Shown here: piece by piece, positions 53,675 to 64,000 of the stretch | Layout of the letters: every line of letters starts with the position of its first letter | Position numbering within the stretch: the stretch's first letter is position 1 | Assembly (NCBI GenBank): GCA_964369665.1 | Contig: CAYJFS010000002.1 | Span: forward strand, 371,132-435,131 | Origin: Bilophila sp964369665 | Lineage (GTDB): Bacteria; Desulfobacterota; Desulfovibrionia; Desulfovibrionales; Desulfovibrionaceae | Length of the DNA: 64,000 nt | Reading direction: 5' to 3' | Notes under the pieces: model-generated | What the model saw: the letters and a program-made list of their open reading frames with translations, nothing else | Database searches by the model: none | Told to the model about the DNA's origin: nothing | Made by a program: the position numbers and the translations under genes

Positions 53675-55621
53675 ATGGCTGAAAATATTACAGATCAGAT
53701 GAAAACAGATCTTTTAAACCAGCTCAATAGTAATGATCCTGATGTAATACGTGCTGCAATATTTATTGTTGCAGATTTAGGTATAGAGTTATTTATCCCT
53801 GAATTAATATCATGCCTTCAAAGTCCTTATATTGGAGTGCAGGAAGCTGCAGAGCATACTTTAAAGAAAATTAGAGGTGTAGGGGTAGTAAGAGCAGTTG
53901 TTCCTCTTTTACGACTAGAGGATGTTTCGATCCGTAATAGTGCTATAGACATTTTGCGTGAAATTGGCTCTGATGACTTAACAACACTATATAAATTACT
54001 ACATGATGATGATAGTGATATACGAATTTTTATTGCAGATATTTTAGGTTCATCTGATTCGCCTACTTCATTACATATGCTTTCTGAAGCTTTAGAACAT
54101 GACCCAGAGGTTAATGTTCGTTATCAAGCATGTATTAGTCTTGGTAATATAGGAGATGTTTCTATAGAAAATGTATTGAAAAAAGCTCTTAATGATGAGG
54201 AGTGGGTTCAGTTTGCTGCTGTTGAAGCTCTTACTAAGTTGAAGGCAGAGAATTCTACAGATCTTCTTTTAGCTTCATTAGAGAATTGTTCTGAGTTATT
54301 AGCTGCTACTATTATAAATGCACTGGGTGTTATTGGAAATATTAATGCAGTTTCTGTTCTCCTACAAAGGCTTGATGAAGAAAGTGGTTCTCTTCGTAAT
54401 TTAACAGTGAAAGCTATTGTGGAAATTATAGGAGCACGTTCTCTTGGACTTTTTAGTCATAAAGATTCAGAAAAGCTTTATACATATCTTATTCTTGCTC
54501 TTGATGATGAGGATGAAGAAGTTGTTCAATCTGCATGTAAAGGTCTTTCCTTTATAGGTGATACAAAGGCAACAGAAGCTATTTTTAATCGTATTTCAAA
54601 AATAGAGAGTAATAATACAAAATTATTACCCATAGCTATAAATTGCCTTGCTCGTATTGGGTATAATGATGGTTTAAAGAAAGCATTGCTTTCTAAGAAT
54701 ACATATGTTGTAGAAGCTGCTGTAGAGGTATGTGCCTCTATAGGTTGTCGGCGATCTATTGGTTTACTTATTACTGCTTTTGATAGTTTTACAGTAGATA
54801 TGCAAAGAATTGTTGCACATCACTTATCAATATTAGGAGATACATCTGATGTAAGCTTTTTTTTAGATTTGTTAGATAGATATACAGATGTATATATTAT
54901 TAAAGAAGCTTTATATTTTATAGGGATACGGACTTCGTGTCTTACTATTGCTTCAGAAATATTAAAATATCTTCATCATCAAGACCAAGAAGTTAGAGAA
55001 GCTGCTTTAGAGGCATGTCTTGCTCTCAATGATGATAGTATTAATAAAGAGCTTGTATCTTTATTTTTTAATAAAGATAGTGATTCACGAATTATGGCTG
55101 TGTATGCAATGGCTAAAATTAGTGTGGATGAATATGCAGATACATTGTTAGTTGCACTTAAAGATGTTTGTCCTGAAGTTAGGAGACTTTCGATAGAAGC
55201 ATTAGGGATGATTTGTGTATCAAGACCAGAGATATTTAGTATTGTTGCGGAGTCTATACATGACTCGGATAGAAACGTTCGTTTAGCACTAGTTGAGTTA
55301 GCTGGTCAGCTAGATACAGAAGATTCTTTAGCTGTTGCTATTAAAATGCTTAATGATAAAGATAGTTGGATATGTATTCGTGCTATTGATTCAATTTGTA
55401 AGCATAATAATCAAGACTTTTTACCTTATATTATACAACGATTAGAAGACGCTGATCTTCTTGTTACATTAAAAATTCTTGAGGTACTTGGTACTATTGG
55501 TGGGAGCATTGCATTTCAAGTATTATTAGGTTTTTCTAATCATGAGGACCCTAATGTACAAGCAGTTGTTACAGAAGCCATTAATAGAATACAGGAAGAG
55601 CAAGGGGAAAGAATCTCATGA
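53675..55621 (+). CDS. HEAT-repeat protein in the chemotaxis operon
   Basis: A 648-residue protein made almost wholly of HEAT repeats of about 31 residues, each with the helix pair pattern (for example 'DPDVIRAAIFIVADLG', 'DVSIRNSAIDILREIGS', 'DPEVNVRYQACISLGNIGD', 'CPEVRRLSIEALGM', 'DSWICIRAIDSICKH'). There is no signal peptide or membrane segment. HEAT superhelices are protein-binding scaffolds. It sits between cheB (18 bp before) and cheR (4-bp overlap), so it is probably coupled in expression and may bind chemotaxis proteins. The partner is not known. Confidence 0.88.
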   Translation: MAENITDQMKTDLLNQLNSNDPDVIRAAIFIVADLGIELFIPELISCLQSPYIGVQEAAEHTLKKIRGVGVVRAVVPLLRLEDVSIRNSAIDILREIGSDDLTTLYKLLHDDDSDIRIFIADILGSSDSPTSLHMLSEALEHDPEVNVRYQACISLGNIGDVSIENVLKKALNDEEWVQFAAVEALTKLKAENSTDLLLASLENCSELLAATIINALGVIGNINAVSVLLQRLDEESGSLRNLTVKAIVEIIGARSLGLFSHKDSEKLYTYLILALDDEDEEVVQSACKGLSFIGDTKATEAIFNRISKIESNNTKLLPIAINCLARIGYNDGLKKALLSKNTYVVEAAVEVCASIGCRRSIGLLITAFDSFTVDMQRIVAHHLSILGDTSDVSFFLDLLDRYTDVYIIKEALYFIGIRTSCLTIASEILKYLHHQDQEVREAALEACLALNDDSINKELVSLFFNKDSDSRIMAVYAMAKISVDEYADTLLVALKDVCPEVRRLSIEALGMICVSRPEIFSIVAESIHDSDRNVRLALVELAGQLDTEDSLAVAIKMLNDKDSWICIRAIDSICKHNNQDFLPYIIQRLEDADLLVTLKILEVLGTIGGSIAFQVLLGFSNHEDPNVQAVVTEAINRIQEEQGERIS

Positions 55622-56493
55622 CACTTTCATTGGGAAACCGTGCTCTTGATTTAGGGCCTAAACTTGATAGTGAAGAGTTTATCCAGCTTCGTGACTTTAT
55701 ATATAGTCAGTGTGGTATTTTTATTGCTGAAAATAGAAAATATCTTATAGAAAATAGGTTTGCTAGTCGTCTTAAAGAACTTAAACTTAAATCATATGGG
55801 GAATATTATAATTATTTACGCTTTGATGTAAAGCGGAAAGAAGAACTTATAAATCTTTTTGATATTGTTACTACAAACGAAACAAGTTTTTTTCGAAACA
55901 TGCCTCAACTTGAGGTGTTCCAAGATATTGTTTTAAAGCGAGTCATTGATGAAGCAATACAAAAAAATCATAAAAAGCTTAGAATTTGGTCTGCTGGGTG
56001 TTCTTCAGGGGAAGAGCCTTATACTATTGCTATTATTTTACATGAATATTTAGGACCTCAAATAAAATCTTGGGATATTAAAATAACGGCAAATGATCTT
56101 TCAGAGTCAGTCATTGCTGAGGCCAAAAAAGGTTTTTATTCAGAATATACCTTACGTGTAACTCCTGAAGATATTGTTAAACGTTATTTTAGTAAAGAGG
56201 ATAATGGATATTGCATAAATACAAATGTTAAGTCATTGATTTCTTTTGATGTTATTAATTTAAAGGATAAAGTACAAGTAAGTAAGGTAGAACGATCACA
56301 AATCGTATTTTGTCGAAATGTGATCATATATTTCGATGAAGAAATGAAAAAGCAAGTTATTTCATTATACTATGATAATCTTTTACCAGGTGGAGAGTTG
56401 ATTATTGGTCACTCAGAATCTCTTCATAACATAAGTAAGGCATTTAAGCCAGAACACCATACAGGAACAATTATATATCGTAAGCAGAGTTAG
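55618..56493 (+). CDS. cheR: Chemotaxis receptor methyltransferase CheR
   Basis: SAM-dependent O-methyltransferase that methylates receptor glutamates. The N-terminal helical domain ('FIQLRDFIYSQCGIFIAENRKYLIENRFASRLKEL') is followed by 'VTTNETSFFRN', SAM motif 'RIWSAGCSSGEEPYTIAIIL', 'ITANDLSESVIAEAKKGFY' and 'IVFCRNVIIYF'. Length of 291 residues is normal. The ATG overlaps the stop of the HEAT gene (ATGA). Confidence 0.94.
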   Translation: MTLSLGNRALDLGPKLDSEEFIQLRDFIYSQCGIFIAENRKYLIENRFASRLKELKLKSYGEYYNYLRFDVKRKEELINLFDIVTTNETSFFRNMPQLEVFQDIVLKRVIDEAIQKNHKKLRIWSAGCSSGEEPYTIAIILHEYLGPQIKSWDIKITANDLSESVIAEAKKGFYSEYTLRVTPEDIVKRYFSKEDNGYCINTNVKSLISFDVINLKDKVQVSKVERSQIVFCRNVIIYFDEEMKKQVISLYYDNLLPGGELIIGHSESLHNISKAFKPEHHTGTIIYRKQS

Positions 56494-56594
56494 TTAATCA
56501 ATGAAGAAGAGCTAGAGAGAGAAGCTTTGGCAGTGTATAGCAATATTATTGGTTCTTATAAGCATTGAATGGTAGATGCTATGAGGAGGAAAAG

Positions 56595-56963
56595 GTGAGT
56601 ACAAATATACTTGTCGTTGATGATTCTAAAACCATACGTAATCTTATAACTTTTATTCTTAAAAATGAAGGATTTAAGGTTATAACAGCTGAAGATGGTT
56701 TAGATGCTCTTGAAAAGCTTTATTCAAAAGAACATATAGATCTTATTGTTTCTGATATCAATATGCCACATATGGATGGTTTTACATTTATAAAAAATGT
56801 TCGAGAGCAGCCTAACTATAAGCATATCCCTATTATTATTTTATCTACAGAAAAGGGTGATGAAGATATACAAAAAGGTATGAAGCTTGGAGCTGACTTA
56901 TATATGGTTAAACCAACACAGCCTGATAAAATTGTTCGTAGTATAAAAATGTTATTAGGATGA
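56595..56963 (+). CDS. cheY: CheY-like single-domain response regulator
   Basis: A 122-residue stand-alone receiver. Acidic pocket 'VVDDSKT', phospho-acceptor Asp in 'LIVSDINMPHMDG', switch Thr/Ser in 'IIILSTEKGDEDI' and Lys in 'MVKPTQPDK' are all conserved, so it is expected to be phosphorylated by CheA. A GTG start at 56595 is chosen because GAGGAGG lies 5 bp upstream; the frame is open from an ATG at 56565. It may act on the flagellar motor or on another output. It lies 101 bp after cheR and 52 bp before cheA. Confidence 0.92.
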   Translation: MSTNILVVDDSKTIRNLITFILKNEGFKVITAEDGLDALEKLYSKEHIDLIVSDINMPHMDGFTFIKNVREQPNYKHIPIIILSTEKGDEDIQKGMKLGADLYMVKPTQPDKIVRSIKMLLG

Positions 56964-57015
56964 GTCGACTAAGTATTTTTTGTTTACATGGTATTTCTAA
57001 GTAAAAGGTATTTTT

Positions 57016-60000
57016 ATGAGTCAAGATTTTATGGATCCAGAGCTTTTTTCTGACTTTATTATTGAAGCAAAAGAGCATCTTGAGACAATAGAACCTAATC
57101 TTCTTGAACTTGAAAAAGCTCCAGATAATTTAGCTTTACTTAATGAAATTTTTCGTCCAATGCACTCGCTGAAAGGTGCATCTGGCTTTTTAGGTCTTAA
57201 TAAAATTAATCATCTTGCTCATAAAGCTGAGAATATTCTTGATGAACTTCGTAAAGGCGAGATGGTTATTACTTCAGAAATTATGGATGTTATTTTATCA
57301 GCAACTGATGCTTTACGGCAAATGATTGACAATCTTGAGCGTACATCTAGTGAGGGTGATGTAGAAACTGAATCTATTATGGATCTTATTGATAATATCA
57401 TGAAAGGAGAATTAGATTCTTCTTCAAATAGTTCTGTATCCGACAAAGATACTTTTCAAGATAACACACTAGTAGATACACCTACTAGTGTCATTGATAG
57501 TAGTATATCTTCTGACATGTCTTCAGCAAATAATGATGTTAAACAGTCTATAACTATAGAAATTCAAGAGGAAGGAGAAAAAACATCCCCTATTAGTTCA
57601 CAAGAGTGGATATCAACACGTGAGCCCAAAGAAGCATATGTTCTTTCAGCTTTTGGAGAGGAGCATTTAAAAGATTTTATTAGCGAAGCAGTAGAAAATA
57701 CAGAGAATTTAACAACAGGTCTTTTAACAATTGAAAAAGATATGGGGGCTGACCCAGAAGTTATAAACGATATATTTCGTTATTTCCATAATTTAAAAGG
57801 TAATAGCGGTATTATAGGTTTCCAGGAACTTAATAGCCTTACTCATGAAGCTGAAACACTACTTAATAAAATCCGTCATGGTGAACAAGCTGTAACAAAT
57901 GAGACAATTGATCTTTTATTGTTTGTTGTTGATGTCATTGAAAACCTAGTTAATAGAATTGAAAGTACAAGTGGTAAAGTTCAACCTTTTGATATTAGTG
58001 AAATTTTAACATGCCTAAAAGAGGCTGTAGCTGGGAATCGTATTGTTCTTCCTACAGGTTATATACAGAATACGCCTTTAAAAGACTCTACAGAATCTAG
58101 TGAGCATGCTGTATCCATAGAGGAAGTATCTAAAAATCAGCAAGCAGTTTTAAAAAATAAAAAAGCTGTATCTTTGGATAGAGAGGACGAAATTATATTT
58201 GTTGGGAATGTCATTCAGCAAAGAGCAATCATGCATGCCTCTCTTGAAGCTCTTACTTATGATGCTAGCCAAAAAGATATTATTGATGCTCTATATCGTG
58301 CATTATCTTCTATTCAAAAAGCTGCAAACTTTGTAGGGCTTGAAGAGCTACAAGTATATACTGAACGAACTGCAGCTCTTGTTGCACAGGGCAGAGATTC
58401 TGATATAGATTTTTCTCTCATGTTGGATATTCTTAAACAAGAAATATCTATAGTAAACGACATGATAGATGTTGCATTAACAGCAAAAAATTTGTCTCCA
58501 GAAGAGCTTGATCTTGCTATGCAAGGTATGCAAAATTTAGAAATTATAAATCATAAAGATATAGGGTGTACAGCAGAAAAAACACAACCAGAAGCAGAAA
58601 ATATTACTAATATACATACTAAAGATGAAGACAAGCATACACAGGTTGATAAAAATGTTTGTAGTGAGCATGAAAAAGCCATAGATAAAAACAAATCTCA
58701 TAATGCAACTACTACTATACAAAAAAGTAAAGAATCAGAAAAAGATCAAAAAGATTCATCTACAAATAATATTACCAAGGTAGCTTCATTTTCAGCAAAG
58801 TCTGCAGAATCAAGTCCAACAGTAAAAGCTACACCAGCAGTTGATCAGCCTGTAGAACAAAAAGTATCTTCCACTATTCGTGTTGATCATGAAAAACTTG
58901 ATCATTTAATGAACCTTATAGGGGAACTGATTATTAATAGAAATAGGTATACAATGTTGGCTAGGCACCTTGAAGAACATGGTTCTAATGCAAACGTAAG
59001 TGAAGTGGCTCAGAATTTATCAGAAACAACTTATGCTTTAGCACGTATCTCTGATGAACTTCAGGATACCATTATGAAAGTACGTATGGTTCCTGTTGCA
59101 AGTGTCTTTTCTCGTTTTCCACGATTAGTCAGAGATCTTTCTCGTAAAAGTGGAAAAGAAGTAGATTTAATCCTTGATGGTGAAGAAACAGAGCTTGATA
59201 AAAGTGTTGTTGAGGTCATTGGTGATCCACTCGTACACTTAGTACGAAACTCTGTAGATCATGGAATAGAAAGTGAAGATGAAAGACGATCAAAAGGTAA
59301 ACCTTTAAAAGGTAAAGTAAATTTAAGAGCTTATCATAAAGGAAACTCTGTAGCTATTGAAATTGAAGATGATGGTAAGGGTTTAGATCCAGAAAAGCTT
59401 AAAAATGTTGCTATTTCTAAGGGCATTTTAAGTGTTGAGGATGCTAAACAGCTTAGCGATAGAGAAGCAATGGATCTTATTTTTGCTCCAGGTTTTTCTT
59501 CAGCAGAAAAAATTACTGATATTTCTGGTCGTGGTGTAGGTATGGATGTGGTTCGTACAAATATTAAAAGTTTAAAAGGTAGTATTTCTATAAACTCAGA
59601 AATAGGGAAAGGGACATGTTTTACACTTTCTTTACCACTAACACTAGCTATTATTGATGCTCTTATGGTAAATGTTTCTGGAGAAGTTTTTGCTATACCT
59701 CTTGATGCAGTTTCAGAAACAACAAAACTTGATGAATCTAAATTGACTGATATTAATGGTAGAAAAGCTGTAATCCTCCGAGGAGAAGTTGTTGGACTTA
59801 TTGAACTTAGCGAGCTTCTTAATTTACCACAAGAACCAAGGAATGGGATTTTTTCTATAGTTATTATCCATAATAACGAACGTAGAATTGGCCTTGTAGT
59901 AGATAAGCTTCTAGAGAGACAAGAAATAGTTATCAAACCTTTGGGGTCATACCTTGGAGATATACAATGCATTTCTGGAGCAACAATTATGGGTGATGGT

Positions 60001-60072
60001 GGTGTCATTTTAATTTTAGATCCACATGAAATTTATAGTCTTAGTACTTCTTTTACTAAAGCAGTTTTATAA
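57016..60072 (+). CDS. cheA: Chemotaxis histidine kinase CheA with two intact and one degenerate HPt domain
   Basis: A 1018-residue kinase, longer than E. coli CheA (654). HPt domain 1 has His50 in 'RPMHSLKGASGFLGL', HPt 2 has His258 in 'RYFHNLKGNSGIIGF', and a third related domain (about 390-480) reads 'RALSSIQKAANFVGL' with Ser431 in place of His. A low-complexity linker of about 100 residues follows, then the dimerisation helices ('LDHLMNLIGELIINRNRYTML'), the ATPase domain ('HLVRNSVDHGIES', 'DDGKGLD', 'GRGVGMDVV') and a CheW-like domain ending 'LDPHEIYSL'. No P2 domain is obvious. Last gene of the operon. Confidence 0.94.
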   Translation: MSQDFMDPELFSDFIIEAKEHLETIEPNLLELEKAPDNLALLNEIFRPMHSLKGASGFLGLNKINHLAHKAENILDELRKGEMVITSEIMDVILSATDALRQMIDNLERTSSEGDVETESIMDLIDNIMKGELDSSSNSSVSDKDTFQDNTLVDTPTSVIDSSISSDMSSANNDVKQSITIEIQEEGEKTSPISSQEWISTREPKEAYVLSAFGEEHLKDFISEAVENTENLTTGLLTIEKDMGADPEVINDIFRYFHNLKGNSGIIGFQELNSLTHEAETLLNKIRHGEQAVTNETIDLLLFVVDVIENLVNRIESTSGKVQPFDISEILTCLKEAVAGNRIVLPTGYIQNTPLKDSTESSEHAVSIEEVSKNQQAVLKNKKAVSLDREDEIIFVGNVIQQRAIMHASLEALTYDASQKDIIDALYRALSSIQKAANFVGLEELQVYTERTAALVAQGRDSDIDFSLMLDILKQEISIVNDMIDVALTAKNLSPEELDLAMQGMQNLEIINHKDIGCTAEKTQPEAENITNIHTKDEDKHTQVDKNVCSEHEKAIDKNKSHNATTTIQKSKESEKDQKDSSTNNITKVASFSAKSAESSPTVKATPAVDQPVEQKVSSTIRVDHEKLDHLMNLIGELIINRNRYTMLARHLEEHGSNANVSEVAQNLSETTYALARISDELQDTIMKVRMVPVASVFSRFPRLVRDLSRKSGKEVDLILDGEETELDKSVVEVIGDPLVHLVRNSVDHGIESEDERRSKGKPLKGKVNLRAYHKGNSVAIEIEDDGKGLDPEKLKNVAISKGILSVEDAKQLSDREAMDLIFAPGFSSAEKITDISGRGVGMDVVRTNIKSLKGSISINSEIGKGTCFTLSLPLTLAIIDALMVNVSGEVFAIPLDAVSETTKLDESKLTDINGRKAVILRGEVVGLIELSELLNLPQEPRNGIFSIVIIHNNERRIGLVVDKLLERQEIVIKPLGSYLGDIQCISGATIMGDGGVILILDPHEIYSLSTSFTKAVL

Positions 60073-60187
60073 ATGACCTCCTTATCTATATTAGGTTAAA
60101 CTTATTTATTCAGATAGAAAATTATTTTATATTTTACTTTAAGTTAGAGGTAATAAGATCAACTTTGTTTTTATTTAAGAAAAAACA
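60073..60187. other. Spacer between cheA and the rrn promoter
   Basis: 115 bp of AT-rich DNA. No terminator hairpin is visible after cheA, so some read-through into the rRNA operon is possible. Confidence 0.4.
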
Positions 60188-60216
60188 TTGACACAATCCA
60201 TAGGTAAGTGTAGAAC
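60188..60216 (+). promoter_or_regulatory. rRNA operon promoter
   Basis: A consensus -35 TTGACA (60188-60193) is followed after exactly 17 bp by TAGAAC (60211-60216), four of six matches to TATAAT. It lies 117 bp before the 16S start and precedes the boxB/boxA elements, the normal order for an rrn leader. Confidence 0.75.
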
Positions 60217-60221
60217 CAATC

Positions 60222-60263
60222 CTCTCTGAAGAGAGAAATATTTTAAAAAATTGTTCTTTGACA
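60222..60263 (+). promoter_or_regulatory. rrn antitermination leader: boxB-like hairpin and boxA
   Basis: A small hairpin CTCTC-TGAA-GAGAG (60222-60235) is followed by TGTTCTTTGACA (60252-60263), which matches the E. coli rrn boxA (TGCTCTTTAACA) at 10 of 12 positions. These elements load Nus factors and S10 for antitermination. The boxA also forms part of the 16S processing stem. Confidence 0.7.
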
Positions 60264-60278
60264 AGTAAAGAGTGAAGA
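60250..60278 (+). other. Left arm of the 16S precursor processing stem
   Basis: 60250-60278 is complementary to 61902-61929 across the whole 16S gene: 28 of 29 bases pair with one unpaired base. Such a stem is the usual RNase III target when 16S precursor is cut from the rrn transcript. Confidence 0.85.
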
Positions 60279-60332
60279 AAGAAGAAAAAAGACTTTGAGT
60301 TTTAAAAGAATCACAAAAGTATAAAGATTAAC

Positions 60333-61885
<1,553 letters not shown>

Positions 61886-61901
61886 AACGAATAAGTCAAT
61901 C

Positions 61902-61929
61902 TCTTCACTCTTTACTTGCAAAGAACAAT
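61902..61929 (+). other. Right arm of the 16S precursor processing stem
   Basis: Reverse complement of 60250-60278 apart from one bulged base; it ends 6 bp before tRNA-Ile. Confidence 0.85.
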
Positions 61930-61935
61930 AAAAAG

Positions 61936-62012
<77 letters not shown>

Positions 62013-62075
62013 TGGGTCTAGTTTAGATATATATTTTTATTAAAACCCTATTTATGCTTGAAGCTTTGAGTATGT

Positions 62076-62151
62076 GGGGGTGTAGCTCAGTTGGGAGAGC
62101 ATCTGCTTTGCACGCAGAGGGTCATGGGTTCAAATCCCTTCACCTCCACCA
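62076..62151 (+). tRNA. tRNA-Ala (UGC) in the rrn spacer
   Basis: 76 bases with encoded CCA. Acceptor GGGGGTG pairs with CACCTCC with one G-U pair, the anticodon is TGC in CTTTGCACG, and the T-arm contains GTTCAAATC. It lies 63 bp after tRNA-Ile and about 150 bp before the 23S gene. Confidence 0.97.
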
Positions 62152-62304
62152 TAAAGAAAGCAAAGTAGATAAAAATTGAATATATTTTTAAGTAAAAAAC
62201 AAAAAAATATTTAAAGAAATTTAAAAAATATGGTTTCATAGATAAAAAAGAAACCAATGTTCATTGAAAATTGAATAGGGAATGGAATAGAATAGTTCTT
62301 AAGA

Positions 62305-64000
<1,696 letters not shown>

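Overview
The window is a stretch of a low-GC, AT-biased Gram-negative chromosome. Several things point to a Desulfovibrio-related deltaproteobacterium of the Lawsonia intracellularis type: the 16S rRNA sequence, a complete division/cell-wall (dcw) cluster whose MurE carries the meso-diaminopimelate signature, lipid A and autotransporter-type outer-membrane genes, and a HEAT-repeat chemotaxis operon. The species assignment comes from recognition, not from a database search. No phage, insertion sequence or CRISPR array is visible.

Layout. 1-3.5 kb: the end of a TPR-like protein, then a minus-strand pair of pyruvate kinase and an HD-GYP protein. 3.6-21.1 kb: the dcw cluster in canonical order (mraZ, rsmH, ftsL-like, ftsI, murE, murF, mraY, murD, ftsW, murG, murC, murB, ftsQ, ftsA, ftsZ), tightly packed and often overlapping, preceded by a 10-bp-period GTGG repeat array fitting MraZ autoregulation and closed by an intrinsic terminator. 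21.3-27.7 kb: CYTH protein, ComF, iron-sulfur flavoprotein, argF, a PpiD-like chaperone and a sigma-54 activator whose receiver domain has lost its phosphorylation residues. 28-31 kb: a truncated hybrid-cluster-protein-like gene behind a perfect palindrome and followed by a 19-bp hairpin, then gapA and lpxI. 31-37.4 kb: cheV, proC, ndk, a YibQ-type deacetylase, ctpA and an endonuclease III-like gene. 37.6 kb: tRNA-Asp.

38.0-40.5 kb holds a surface protein with an acidic/Ser-Pro passenger and a C-terminal beta-barrel-like domain. It contains a 42-bp tandem repeat interrupted by 100 Ns, and a second 16-bp tandem repeat lies just upstream. 40.5-52.3 kb: copA, a secreted polysaccharide deacetylase, a possible small membrane ORF, trmL, a MATE exporter, a DUF2156 protein, an orphan GlnQ-type ATPase, prmA, secG, tpiA, a RimI-like acetyltransferase, a degenerate Nudix protein and a two-GAF protein.

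52.6-60.1 kb is a chemotaxis-type operon (cheB, HEAT-repeat protein, cheR, cheY, cheA) without cheW or a receptor; the CheV at 31-32 kb could act as a coupling protein. 60.2-64 kb is an rRNA operon (16S, tRNA-Ile, tRNA-Ala, partial 23S) with promoter, boxA and a 16S processing stem.

The main theme is housekeeping (envelope growth and division, glycolysis, translation, secretion, signalling) in a reduced genome that shows gene decay. The most distinctive items are the repeat-rich surface protein with its collapsed repeat, the pseudo-receiver activator, the Hcp remnant with its palindromic operator, and the three-HPt CheA with the HEAT partner.
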